Numbered from the stretch's first letter, positions 29,014 through 38,064 are shown. The stretch: 64,000 bases of DNA from an uncultured Oscillospiraceae bacterium (GCA_947631595.1 CANRLZ010000005.1:1-64000); one strand, 5' to 3'. The notes: generated from the sequence alone by a model not told the origin. Translations and numbers: made by a program.

Positions 29014-31201
29014 AACATTCGACATTGCCGGGTACTGCCGTATCTCGGTGGACGAGGAGCTGGACCGGGACAACACCTCCATCGAGAACCAGAAGGCTAT
29101 CCTTTCGGACTTTGTGAAGCGCAAATTCCCCGGCTCTACTCTGACCTTCTACGAGGATCGGGACAAGTCGGGCTACACCTTCGACCAGCGACCCGGCTAC
29201 CAGGCCATGCGCCGGGAGCTGATGGGCCACAAGAAGGACATCCTTATCGTCAAGGACTTCTCCCGCTTCTCCCGGCGCAACTCCCGGGGGCTGGTAGAGT
29301 TGGAAGATCTGCGGGACGCGGGGGTGCGGATCATCTCCGTCGGCGACAACATCGACTTCCCCAACGACGACGACTGGCTGAAGATCCAGTTTCAATTCCT
29401 CATCAACGAAATGCCCGTCACCGACGCCAGCAAGAAGGTGAAGTCGGTCATCCAGCGCCGCCAGCAGGACGGCCAGTGGCTCTGCGCCGCCCCCTACGGC
29501 TACATCCTCAACAAGCGCAGGGAATTTGAGATCGTCCCCACCGAGGCCGAGATCGTTCGGGAGATTTTCCGGCTCTACATCGACGGCTGGGGCTACAAGA
29601 AGATCGCCAACCACCTCACCGACCAGGGCATCCCCACCCCTCGGATGGCCGAGCAGCAGCGCCGGGAGGCCGCCGGAGAGGATTGCAAGCGCGCCGCCAG
29701 GCCGACCTGGGCCATTGTGACGGTGCAGGGGATTTTGGACAACGATTTCTATATCGGCACCCTCCGCCAAGGCAAGTACACCCGCAGGAAGATCAACGGC
29801 AAGGACATGAAGCGGGACGAGCTGGAGCATATCGTCATCGAGCGCCACCACCAGCCCATCATTGACTACCGCACCTTCGCCACCGTCCGGGCGCTGCGCC
29901 AGACCCGCTCCACCAGCCACTACCGGGGGCAGAAGAAGTACGACAACGTCTACTCCGGCTTCCTCTTCTGCGGCGACTGCGGCTCCCCCATGTTCGCCAT
30001 GAGCCGCCGGGACCTCAAGGACGCCTACCGCTGCGGGGAATATCACCGCCAGGGGCTCAAGGGCTGCACCAGCCACCACATCCGGGTGGACAAGCTGGAC
30101 GAGCTCTTGAAAATATATATCAAAAAAGTCAAGGACAACTCCGCCGCCATGCTGGAACGGCTCAACGCGGATCTGGCCCGGGAGCGGGAGGACGTGGACG
30201 AAGCCCAGCGGGCCGCCGACCACCTGGAGGAAGTGCTGGCGGACTTGCAGGAGGAACTGAAAGCCACCAAGCGCCAGCGGATCCGGGACATCATGAAGCA
30301 CCCGGAGCAGGAGGCCACCCTGGAGGAGACCTATGACGAGCTGGAGAGCGACCTGGTCCGCCGCGTTGCAGGCGTGCAAAACCAGATCGCCATGACCCAG
30401 GACAGGCGCAACACCATCATCCAGGTGAACCGGGCGGCGAAAACGGCGATGGAGGTCTTTGACGACATTCTGAGCAAGCCCAAGCTGGATCGCAACGACC
30501 TCCAACTTATTATTGAAAAAATCAAGGTCTACGAGGACCATATTGAAGTCCAGCTCAAGGCCGACGTGGACAGCATCCTCCGCTGCGGCGAGCTGCCGGA
30601 GGAACTGGCCGGGGAACAGCCCCAGGCGGTGGCCGCCATGGGCCTTGTCACCCTGGACAGGCCGGAAAAGGCCATGCCCTACGAAATTCAGATCGTCCAG
30701 GAGAGCGATAAGCACAAGGGCAAGGTGTTCACTGTCAAAGTCATCAGCGAGGGCGACCCGCTGGAGATCTTCACGGACAAGGACGGCGGGGTGGTGTTTA
30801 AAAAGTACAGCCTCATGGGCGGGCTGAGCGACTTCGCCGGGCAGATGTGCGAGACGCTCTCCAAGCTCTCCGGCCTCACCGCCGTCATCACCGACCGGGA
30901 CAACATCCTGGCCGTGTCCGGCGCGCCCCGGCGGGAGCTGGCCGAGCGGCCGGTGAGCGAGGAGCTGGAACAGCTCATGGAGAGCCGCCAGCTCTACGTC
31001 CGCCAGGCGGGCGCCGCCCCGGTGCAGATCTGCCGGGACAACGACCGCTTCCACGCCACCGTCTCCGCCCCCATCCTCTCCGGCGGCGACGTGCTGGGCG
31101 CGGTGCTTTTCGTGGCCGAAGGGGACGAGACCGTGGGCGAGACGGAGACGAAAATGATCCAGACCGCCGCCGGCTTCCTCAGCCGGCACATGGAGGAGTG
31201 A
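29006..31201 (+). CDS. Large serine recombinase (codons 1-586) fused in frame at attR to SpoVT residues 35-179
   Basis: GYCRISVDEELDRDNTSIENQK, KDFSRFSRRNSRG, recombinase and zinc-ribbon (CGDCGSPMFAMSRRD) domains; from 30764 EIFTDKDGGVVFKKYSLMGGLSDFAGQMCETLS...ETKMIQTAAGFLSRHMEE is SpoVT. Confidence 0.95.
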   Translation: MLETFDIAGYCRISVDEELDRDNTSIENQKAILSDFVKRKFPGSTLTFYEDRDKSGYTFDQRPGYQAMRRELMGHKKDILIVKDFSRFSRRNSRGLVELEDLRDAGVRIISVGDNIDFPNDDDWLKIQFQFLINEMPVTDASKKVKSVIQRRQQDGQWLCAAPYGYILNKRREFEIVPTEAEIVREIFRLYIDGWGYKKIANHLTDQGIPTPRMAEQQRREAAGEDCKRAARPTWAIVTVQGILDNDFYIGTLRQGKYTRRKINGKDMKRDELEHIVIERHHQPIIDYRTFATVRALRQTRSTSHYRGQKKYDNVYSGFLFCGDCGSPMFAMSRRDLKDAYRCGEYHRQGLKGCTSHHIRVDKLDELLKIYIKKVKDNSAAMLERLNADLAREREDVDEAQRAADHLEEVLADLQEELKATKRQRIRDIMKHPEQEATLEETYDELESDLVRRVAGVQNQIAMTQDRRNTIIQVNRAAKTAMEVFDDILSKPKLDRNDLQLIIEKIKVYEDHIEVQLKADVDSILRCGELPEELAGEQPQAVAAMGLVTLDRPEKAMPYEIQIVQESDKHKGKVFTVKVISEGDPLEIFTDKDGGVVFKKYSLMGGLSDFAGQMCETLSKLSGLTAVITDRDNILAVSGAPRRELAERPVSEELEQLMESRQLYVRQAGAAPVQICRDNDRFHATVSAPILSGGDVLGAVLFVAEGDETVGETETKMIQTAAGFLSRHMEE
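30747..30763 (+). repeat. attR core direct repeat GCGAGGGCGACCCGCTG
   Basis: Identical to 8839-8855. Confidence 0.92.
30764..31201 (+). pseudogene. spoVT: spoVT 3' fragment (second half of AbrB domain plus GAF-like domain)
   Basis: Joins in frame to 8754-8855 to give a 179-aa SpoVT. Confidence 0.93.
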
Positions 31202-31217
31202 GCCTCCCCATCCCGGA

Positions 31218-31257
31218 CGGGACGGACGCCAAAACCCGGCGTCCGTCCCGTTTTTTT
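31218..31257 (+). terminator. spoVT terminator
   Basis: cgggacggacgcc-aaaaccc-ggcgtccgtcccg-ttttttt. Confidence 0.9.
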
Positions 31258-31413
31258 GACACCACAGGTCGAGTCCTGTCGGACGATTATTGCTAAAATT
31301 TTCCATTTTCGTCTTGCGGGAACTGTAAAAATATGGTATATTTTTCCCATCGATGTGGTGGGCCCCACTAGGTAAAATTCAGGGCGGCGCAGCCGCCGGA
31401 AACGAGGAAAGTC

Positions 31414-32172
31414 ATGGAGCAGGACATTGTGCTGGTATTGGGGGATACGGGTCGGGAGTTTCAGGCGGCGCTTGCCGAGGCGGCGGCGCAGGAGGGCGGA
31501 TTTCGCCTGGCGGGGGTCACCGGGGACGGCGAGGAGCTGCTACGCCTGGCCTCCGGCCAACGGCCCCAGGTGGTGGTGATGGATCTGGTGCTGGCCGGTC
31601 TGGACGGGTTGGAGGTGCTGGATCGGCTGAAGGCGGAGGAACACCCGCCGCTGGTGCTGCTCCTCTCCGCCTTTCTCCACGAGGGGCTTGTGCAGGAGGC
31701 CAGCGCCCACGGGGCGGACTACCTGATGCTCAAGCCCTGCCGGCCGGCCACGGTGCTGGAGCGGTGCCGGCAGCTGGTACTGGGGGCGGAGCCTCAGACC
31801 GGCCTGGCCCCGGCGGAGGAGGGGCTGGCCCTGCGGGTCACCTCCATCATCCACGAGATCGGCGTGCCCGCCCACATTAAGGGCTACCAGTACCTCCGGG
31901 AGGCCATCCGCCTGGCGGTGGAGGATATGGAGGTCATCAACGCCGTCACAAAAGTGCTATACCCCACCGTGGCCAAGAAGTTCGGCACCACCCCCAGCCG
32001 GGTGGAGCGGGCCATCCGCCACGCCATCGAGGTGGCCTGGGACCGGGGCGACCTGGAGACGCTGCAAAAGTACTTTGGCTACACCGTCTCCAACGCCAAG
32101 GGCAAGCCCACCAACAGCGAGTTCATCGCCATGATCGCCGACCGCCTCCAACTCCAACGCAAGGAGGGCTGA
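31414..32172 (+). CDS. spo0A: Sporulation transcription factor Spo0A
   Basis: Receiver domain ([24 protein letters not shown]) and Spo0A_C ([21 protein letters not shown]...[28 protein letters not shown]). Confidence 0.96.
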   Translation: MEQDIVLVLGDTGREFQAALAEAAAQEGGFRLAGVTGDGEELLRLASGQRPQVVVMDLVLAGLDGLEVLDRLKAEEHPPLVLLLSAFLHEGLVQEASAHGADYLMLKPCRPATVLERCRQLVLGAEPQTGLAPAEEGLALRVTSIIHEIGVPAHIKGYQYLREAIRLAVEDMEVINAVTKVLYPTVAKKFGTTPSRVERAIRHAIEVAWDRGDLETLQKYFGYTVSNAKGKPTNSEFIAMIADRLQLQRKEG

Positions 32173-32220
32173 CCCGGCGGCAAAGATGTCTCGCCCCGGC
32201 GCGAAAACATTCTGATAGGC

Positions 32221-32271
32221 AAAAACACGCCCCGCTCCCCGGTCACCGGGATCGCGCGGGGCGTGTTTTTT
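32221..32271. terminator. Bidirectional terminator between spo0A and XRE gene
   Basis: aaaaacacgccccgc ... gcggggcgtgttttt. Confidence 0.85.
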
Positions 32272-32285
32272 GCGCCCGCGACGGG

Positions 32286-32633
32286 TCAGGGGCGGCCCGC
32301 CTCGTCGTCCATGACGGCCAGGGCGCTCTGTACCATGGCGTCGATGAGCCGCAGCTGGCCCGGCGTAGCCCGCCGCCGCAGCTCCAACAGCGCCTCGCCC
32401 CCCGCCGCTCCGCCGCCCAACTGGTCGGCCAGCAGATAGGCGGGGCTGGCCCCCAGCTTGTCGCACAGGCACACGAACAGCGGCAGGCTGGGCAGCTTGG
32501 CCCCCGACTCGATCTGCCTTAGATAGGTGGCGTTGATGTCGCACAGCTCCGAGAGCGCCTCGCCGGTCAGCCCCCGCTCCTTCCGCGCGGCGTTGATCCG
32601 CTTCCCCAACAGCTTCTTGTCCATCCCTGTCAC
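32286..32633 (-). CDS. XRE family transcriptional regulator
   Basis: LGKRINAARKERGLTGEALSELCDINATYLRQIESGAKLPSL HTH. Confidence 0.9.
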   Translation of the reverse strand: MTGMDKKLLGKRINAARKERGLTGEALSELCDINATYLRQIESGAKLPSLPLFVCLCDKLGASPAYLLADQLGGGAAGGEALLELRRRATPGQLRLIDAMVQSALAVMDDEAGRP

Positions 32634-32640
32634 CTCAGAA

Positions 32641-32740
32641 TATAAGCTACAAGAGAACCCCTTGTTCCCTTTTAGCTTATATTTTTGTTGACTTTGAGAA
32701 TAGCTTCTGATAAGCTATATTTTGTAAGCTATTAGCTAAT
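32641..32740. promoter_or_regulatory. Cluster of TAAGCT/AGCTTA operator-like repeats
   Basis: tataagcta...tagcttata; tagcttctgataagcta; taagctattagctaa. Confidence 0.7.
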
Positions 32741-32772
32741 ATATGTGAAAATAAGAGAAAGGGGGAGTGGAA

Positions 32773-32958
32773 ATGATGGGTGCGCCGGAGGCCGCCGACA
32801 TTTGGGGCTACTCACCAGACACGGTCAGGAGGTGGTGCCGCGAGGGGAAGCTCCCCGGTGCAGAGCAGGATGGAAGGGGCCGCCCCTGGCGGATCCCAGA
32901 TGATGCCCAGCCGCCAACGCGCGGAAAGGCAAATAATCAAAAGGAGCGTTACAAATGA
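32773..32958 (+). CDS. Small HTH_17/excisionase-like DNA-binding protein
   Basis: APEAADIWGYSPDTVRRWCREGKLPGAEQDGRGRPWRIPDD. Confidence 0.8.
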   Translation: MMGAPEAADIWGYSPDTVRRWCREGKLPGAEQDGRGRPWRIPDDAQPPTRGKANNQKERYK

Positions 32959-34106
32959 AAAGAACACTTATTTTGTTGTTGTCCTTAGTAATGGTATTCA
33001 GCGCTATACCCATCACCCCCGTTTTAGCCGCCGAAAATGTGGCCTATCCCTCTACCCAGCAGGTAAGTGTGGATGGCACCGCCGTGGAGTTCCAGATGTA
33101 CGCCCTCAAGGATGAGAATGGAAATGACACCAACTATGTAAAGGTTCGGGACGTGGCCTATATCCTCAATGGTACGGCGGCCCAGTTCTCCGTGAACTGG
33201 GATGGGGCGGTTGATTTGATTCCCGGCCAGGGGTATGAGAGCGATGGCAGCGAAATGTCCACGCCGTTCAGCGGCGAGCGGCCTTACACCCCCGCCACCG
33301 CGCCGACCCAAGTCAACGCGCAGGACGCCGCGCTGGACGCCATCGTTCTCACCGATGACAACGGCGGCGGATATACCTACTACAAGCTCCGTGACCTGGG
33401 TGCGGCCCTGGGCTTTACAGTGGACTGGTCCGCCGAAAGGGGCGTATACATCGAGACCGAGACCCAGCCCGCCGCAGCAGAGACGCCTTACCCCGTCACC
33501 CTCTACGCCCTTGACGGGCGCACAATAACGGTGTGGAGCAACGAGGTGGACGATTATTTGTCTGTTGGGTGGTACTATGCGCCGGTGACGCAGCTCTATG
33601 CCGCCGATGGCCGCACTCTGGTCGTCGCCACCAGCGAGGTGGACGCCTATGTGGCCGTGGGATGGTATACAGACATCAACGACGCCAAGGTAACGCTCTA
33701 CGCCCCCGACGGGCGCACGATAGCGGTGTGGAACAACGAAGTGGATGCATACAAAGCTGTGGGGTGGTCGCTCCTCTGTCCAACCTATGCGAGTTCCCCT
33801 GACGTTCCCGACTTCGGCGCGCTTTTGGGCATACGTGCTTACGCTTCCAGTGTAGATGCCGAGGGCGGCCTTTACGTGTATTCTCTCAGTTCCATCCAAT
33901 CCTCCAGATACCCAGAGGATTATGCGATCAAGTACAGCAACGCACTGGAATCTTATGGTTTTGTTCCGTATCACAGTTTCGAAGGTTCCGGTGGCCACAC
34001 CTTTTATGTCTATAAAAACTCCAACACCGGTCGGCTCGTATCCCTCGATGCTGACAGCATTGGCCGTACTCCGTGTCTGTGTGTTCTTGTCGTGTCCAAT
34101 CCATGA
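32955..34106 (+). CDS. Secreted stalk-domain (copper amine oxidase N-like) protein with three ~29-aa tandem repeats
   Basis: Signal peptide; YYKLRDLGAALGFTVDWS; repeats VTLYALDGRTITVWSNEVDDYLSVGWY / TQLYAADGRTLVVATSEVDAYVAVGWY / VTLYAPDGRTIAVWNNEVDAYKAVGW. Confidence 0.8.
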   Translation: MKRTLILLLSLVMVFSAIPITPVLAAENVAYPSTQQVSVDGTAVEFQMYALKDENGNDTNYVKVRDVAYILNGTAAQFSVNWDGAVDLIPGQGYESDGSEMSTPFSGERPYTPATAPTQVNAQDAALDAIVLTDDNGGGYTYYKLRDLGAALGFTVDWSAERGVYIETETQPAAAETPYPVTLYALDGRTITVWSNEVDDYLSVGWYYAPVTQLYAADGRTLVVATSEVDAYVAVGWYTDINDAKVTLYAPDGRTIAVWNNEVDAYKAVGWSLLCPTYASSPDVPDFGALLGIRAYASSVDAEGGLYVYSLSSIQSSRYPEDYAIKYSNALESYGFVPYHSFEGSGGHTFYVYKNSNTGRLVSLDADSIGRTPCLCVLVVSNP

Positions 34107-34171
34107 TCACAGACCTGGCAGCTTTCCTTGCACGCAGATCTTACGCACCGTAAAGAGAGGAGAGATTTGAC

Positions 34172-34705
34172 ATGGAGAATAACAGAGAGCAAGATTGGGA
34201 GCCGGAGGAGCACGCTCCTGAAGTCACCCCGAACGAGGACGCTGTTTATGGAGAGTCAGACCCGGCAGAAGAGTCCAAACGGATCATAAAGAGGTTGGCC
34301 ATCGGGGGTCTGATCGCCGCCGTTGTCTTGGTGATCGCCATAGCGCTTGTTATCCCGCATGAGTCTAAGTTCACAAAGGTGGCGAGCAAGTGCACCAGTC
34401 TCGCTGGGGCGCTCTCCGGCGGCACGGAGAAGGATGACTATTTTACCATTGATACATACCCTGAATTCTTCTTCGGCAACATGGAACCTGCCGTAGAAGA
34501 GCTCCTACGCCCTCGCATGGAATCTGGCGCGCTGGAGGCCATTCAGTACGCAAATAAGGAGTTGGGGTTCAATGGGTCTTTATACTCCAGGATGCTGGAA
34601 ACCAGCGCTTTAATGGGCCGTCAGAGAGAAGAAAACGATAAATACCGGGTGTCCTGGACTTATCATCCCGATGACGGCCTTGAAGTGACCTACGAGATCA
34701 AATGA
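34172..34705 (+). CDS. Single-pass membrane protein of unknown function
   Basis: RLAIGGLIAAVVLVIAIALVI TM segment; extracytoplasmic C-terminus. Confidence 0.6.
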   Translation: MENNREQDWEPEEHAPEVTPNEDAVYGESDPAEESKRIIKRLAIGGLIAAVVLVIAIALVIPHESKFTKVASKCTSLAGALSGGTEKDDYFTIDTYPEFFFGNMEPAVEELLRPRMESGALEAIQYANKELGFNGSLYSRMLETSALMGRQREENDKYRVSWTYHPDDGLEVTYEIK

Positions 34706-34741
34706 CCCAAAACCGATCATGGTATTGCGGGAGGCGTATTT

Positions 34742-35404
34742 ATGAAAAGAAAAAATCTGCTGGCCCTGTTGCTGGCGCTGGTCATGATCCTTTCCCTGGC
34801 GGCCTGCGGCGGGGAGGACGCTCCACCCACAAAGGAAGAACTGCTGGAAACCGCGGAAGAGGTCACCGTATATCGTTTGGAAAAAGACTTTTACGATAAT
34901 ATTGTAGCCGCAAAAGAGAACTACGTCGGGAAGTCCTTTGTTGTGCTTGGCATGGTCACAAAAATTATGGAAGATGGTTGTTTGTTGTATTATATGAACC
35001 CCTCCTCAAGTTCTAGGTACTTGATCAAGGCAAAGCTCCCAATCGATGAGTTGAAGCAACTCGAGAAAAAAGATGTGATCCGTGTTGTCGGCACGATAGC
35101 TGATGAGATTGAAACCGAGGAATATTCCACATATACACACCACTACATCACTTTAGAAGACGCATATCTTGTTGAAGAAATTACAGAGATCAGCGGAACC
35201 GTCCACTTTACCAGCGGAATGCATTATATCGAGGTTCCTTTTTTGGAGGGAGATTCTGATAAGATACAACTCTACGGTTCAAACATCTACGCGGGAGACA
35301 AGGTCACCATTCCTGTCTCCGAACTCGAAATGGATTTCTTCAAGGACAATTACCATGTAGTTATTGACAGCACCAGTAAAGTAAAGGTAGAACCAGCGGG
35401 ATAA
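34742..35404 (+). CDS. Lipoprotein with tRNA_anti-like (OB-fold) domain
   Basis: MKRKNLLALLLALVMILSLAACGG lipobox; NYVGKSFVVLGMVTKI...DVIRVVGTIADEI. Confidence 0.7.
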   Translation: MKRKNLLALLLALVMILSLAACGGEDAPPTKEELLETAEEVTVYRLEKDFYDNIVAAKENYVGKSFVVLGMVTKIMEDGCLLYYMNPSSSSRYLIKAKLPIDELKQLEKKDVIRVVGTIADEIETEEYSTYTHHYITLEDAYLVEEITEISGTVHFTSGMHYIEVPFLEGDSDKIQLYGSNIYAGDKVTIPVSELEMDFFKDNYHVVIDSTSKVKVEPAG

Positions 35405-35417
35405 TCTGGCCGCGGTA

Positions 35418-35455
35418 GAAAGGGGGACTTCCATCGGGGAAGTCCCCCCTTTCTT
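35418..35455 (+). terminator. Terminator before recG
   Basis: aagggggacttcc-atc-ggggaagtccccc followed by a T-rich run. Confidence 0.8.
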
Positions 35456-35508
35456 TTTTTGTCCTTTTGCGGTAAAATATTCAAAAAGTTGGGAGAGGGG
35501 GGTGCGAT

Positions 35509-37575
35509 GTGGAGCGGATCACGTGGGACACGCCGCTGGCTGCTTTCCCCGGCGTGGGCCCGGCCCGGCAGAGGGCGCTGGCCAAGCTGGGGCTGGAGCG
35601 GGCGGGGGATCTGCTGACCTTCTACCCCCGGCGGTACGAGGACCGCACCCGGAGCTACTCCATCGCCCAGGCCCCGGTGGGAGAGCCGGTGTGCGTGGAG
35701 GCCATGGTCGCCCAGCCGCCCCGCCTCTCCCGCATCCGCCGGGGGCTGGACCTGGTGAAGACCCGGGCGGTGGACGACGCCGGGGCGCTGGAGCTGACCT
35801 TCTTCAATCAATCCTACCTCCAAAAGACCCTCCGGCAGGGGGAGAGCTACGTCTTTTACGGCAAGATCGACCTGGTGGGCGGCCGCCGGGCCATGACCAA
35901 CCCGGTCTTCGAGCCGGTGGGGCGGCAGAAGTTCACCGGGCGCATCATGCCCCGCTACCACCTCTCCCAGGGCCTGACCAACCACCTGCTCATCACTCTG
36001 GCCCAGGCGGCGGTGGAGCAATGCGCCGACGGCCTCGCCGAGACGCTGCCCCAGGCGGTGCTGGACGCCCAGGGCCTGCCCGGCGCGGCGGAGGCCTGCC
36101 GCCAGGTACACTTTCCCACCTCCTGGGAGGCCCTGGAGGCCGCCCGATCCCGGCTGGCCTTCGAGGAGCTGTTCTACCTCACCGTGGGCCTCTCCCTGCT
36201 GCGCAAGCGCCGGGAGGGCGGCCGGGGGCTGCCCCTGAACGAAGGGGACGGGAAGGACTTCCAGGCCCTTCTCCCCTTCCCCCTCACCGGCGCCCAGCGC
36301 CGGGTGGTGGACGAGTGCGCCCGGGACCTGTGCGCCGGGCCGCCCATGAACCGGCTGGTGCAGGGGGACGTGGGTTCCGGCAAGACCGCCATCGCCGCCT
36401 TCTGCCTGTGGCGGGCGGCGAAAAACGGCGCCCAGGGGGCGATGATGGCGCCCACCGAACTGCTGGCCCAGCAGCACTACCAGACCCTCAAGGCCCTCCT
36501 GGAACCCGCCCACATCGCCGTGGCCCTGCTCACCGCCTCCCAGACCGCGGCGGAGAAGAAGCGCGTCAAGACCGCCCTCCTGACCGGAGACGTCCAGGTG
36601 GTGGTGGGCACCCACGCCCTGCTCAGCCAGGGGGTGGACTTCCGGAATTTAGCCCTGGCGGTGGTGGACGAGCAGCACCGCTTTGGGGTGAACCAGCGCT
36701 CCGCCCTGGCCGCCAAGGGGGTACACCCCCACCTGCTGGTCCTCTCCGCCACCCCCATCCCCCGGACCCTGGCCCTCATCCTCTATGGGGACCTGGACGT
36801 GTCCGTGCTGGACGAGCTGCCTCCGGGGCGTCGGCCGGTGGAGACGTACCTGGTGACCGAGCGCTACCACCAGCGGCTCTACCGCTTTATGGACAAGCTC
36901 ATCGACGAGGGGCGGCAGGTCTACGTGGTCTGCCCCGCCGTGGAGGAGGCCGAGGCGGAGGAGGGCGATCCCACGCTGAAGGCGGTGGAGCAGTACGCCC
37001 AGCACCTGGCCCAGGAGGTCTTTCCCCACCGCAGGGTGGGCTTTGTCCACGGCAAGATGAAGGCTCGGGACAAGGAGGCGGTGATGGCCGCCTTCGCCGC
37101 CGGGGAAGTGCAGGTGCTGGTGTCCACCACCGTCATCGAGGTGGGGGTGGACGTGCCCAACGCCGCGCTGATGGTGGTGGAGAACGCCGACCGCTTCGGC
37201 CTGTCCCAGCTCCACCAGCTCCGAGGCCGGGTGGGCCGGGGGAAGCACCAGTCCTACTGCGTGCTGGTGTCCAACCACACAAACCCGGAGACCCGCGCCC
37301 GGCTCAAGGCCCTGTGCGCCACCACCGACGGCTTCCGCATCGCCGAGGAGGACCTGAAGGCCCGCGGCCCCGGCGACTTCTTCGGCCAGCGCCAGCACGG
37401 CCTGCCCCAGCTCCACCTGGCCGACCTGTCCGCCGATATGCGCCTCCTGGCCGCCGCCCAGCGCGCCGCCCAGGACCTCCTGGCCCGGGACCCCTACCTT
37501 CAAAAGCCGGAACACCAGCCCATGTGGGAGCGGGTGCGCCAGCTCTTCCAGGAGAACCCGGATATCTTCAACTGA
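35509..37575 (+). CDS. recG: ATP-dependent DNA helicase RecG
   Basis: RLVQGDVGSGKTAIA, VVDEQHRFGV, LSATPIPRTLALILYGDLDVSVLDELPPGR, QLRGRVGRG. Confidence 0.96.
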   Translation: MERITWDTPLAAFPGVGPARQRALAKLGLERAGDLLTFYPRRYEDRTRSYSIAQAPVGEPVCVEAMVAQPPRLSRIRRGLDLVKTRAVDDAGALELTFFNQSYLQKTLRQGESYVFYGKIDLVGGRRAMTNPVFEPVGRQKFTGRIMPRYHLSQGLTNHLLITLAQAAVEQCADGLAETLPQAVLDAQGLPGAAEACRQVHFPTSWEALEAARSRLAFEELFYLTVGLSLLRKRREGGRGLPLNEGDGKDFQALLPFPLTGAQRRVVDECARDLCAGPPMNRLVQGDVGSGKTAIAAFCLWRAAKNGAQGAMMAPTELLAQQHYQTLKALLEPAHIAVALLTASQTAAEKKRVKTALLTGDVQVVVGTHALLSQGVDFRNLALAVVDEQHRFGVNQRSALAAKGVHPHLLVLSATPIPRTLALILYGDLDVSVLDELPPGRRPVETYLVTERYHQRLYRFMDKLIDEGRQVYVVCPAVEEAEAEEGDPTLKAVEQYAQHLAQEVFPHRRVGFVHGKMKARDKEAVMAAFAAGEVQVLVSTTVIEVGVDVPNAALMVVENADRFGLSQLHQLRGRVGRGKHQSYCVLVSNHTNPETRARLKALCATTDGFRIAEEDLKARGPGDFFGQRQHGLPQLHLADLSADMRLLAAAQRAAQDLLARDPYLQKPEHQPMWERVRQLFQENPDIFN

Positions 37576-37627
37576 CCGACCTTTTTCCCCAAAATTCTAC
37601 CCGCTGTAATCGCACTTTCTATACTTG

Positions 37628-37720
37628 GAAAAATACCCCTGGTCTGCCGTTGGCGGACCAGGGGTATTTCCTGCGTCAAATGCGCAAAAATAAAGCAGGG
37701 GCCTCCCGGCCCCTGCTTGA
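37628..37720. terminator. Two terminator hairpins between convergent recG and rplQ
   Basis: aaatacccctggtctgccgttggcggaccaggggtattt; gcaggggcctcccggcccctgc with minus-strand T-tract. Confidence 0.85.
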
Positions 37721-37731
37721 ACGCTCGTGCG

Positions 37732-38064
37732 TCAGACCAGCTCGACGATGGCCATCTCCGCGGCGTCGCCCCGGCGGGCGCCGGTGCGGACGATGCGGGT
37801 GTAGCCGCCGTCCCTGGCGGCGTACTTCTGGGCGATCTCGCCAAAGAGCTTGTGGGCAACGTCCTCCTTGGTGATGAAGCTCAGCGCCTGGCGGTAGTTG
37901 GCCAGGTCGTTCTTCTTGGCCAGGGTGATCATCTGCTCCGCCAGAGGAGCCACCTCCTTGGCGCGGCTGATGGTGGTCTCGATCTTGCCGTGCTCCAGCA
38001 GGTCGGTGGTCATCGCCCGCAGCATCGCCATGCGCTGGTCGGTGGGCTTGCCAAGTTTACGCAT
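37732..38064 (-). CDS. rplQ: 50S ribosomal protein L17
   Basis: [50 protein letters not shown]. Confidence 0.97.
   Translation of the reverse strand: MRKLGKPTDQRMAMLRAMTTDLLEHGKIETTISRAKEVAPLAEQMITLAKKNDLANYRQALSFITKEDVAHKLFGEIAQKYAARDGGYTRIVRTGARRGDAAEMAIVELV

Larger units (their letters stand above)
8839..30763 (+). mobile_element. Integrative and mobilizable element inserted in spoVT (unit length 21,908 bp)
   Basis: Flanked by 17-bp direct repeats; encodes large serine recombinase, relaxase, MobC, Rep-like ATPase; the disrupted host gene is split exactly at the repeats. Confidence 0.93.

Noticed and set aside
29006-31201. Novel natural recombinase-GAF fusion protein as an evolved domain architecture
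   Set aside because: The fusion point coincides exactly with the 17-bp repeat, and the missing SpoVT N-terminus sits at the other end of the element; insertion explains it better. A functional role of the fusion remains open and is reported.
31268-31290. Possible Spo0A box upstream of spo0A (gtcgagtcctgtcggac)
   Set aside because: Match to TTTGTCRAA is too weak to call.
28841-31306. 821-aa minus-strand ORF
   Set aside because: Shadow ORF antisense to recombinase.
35502-37874. 790-aa plus-strand ORF overlapping recG
   Set aside because: Pro/Gly/Arg-rich alternative frame of recG.
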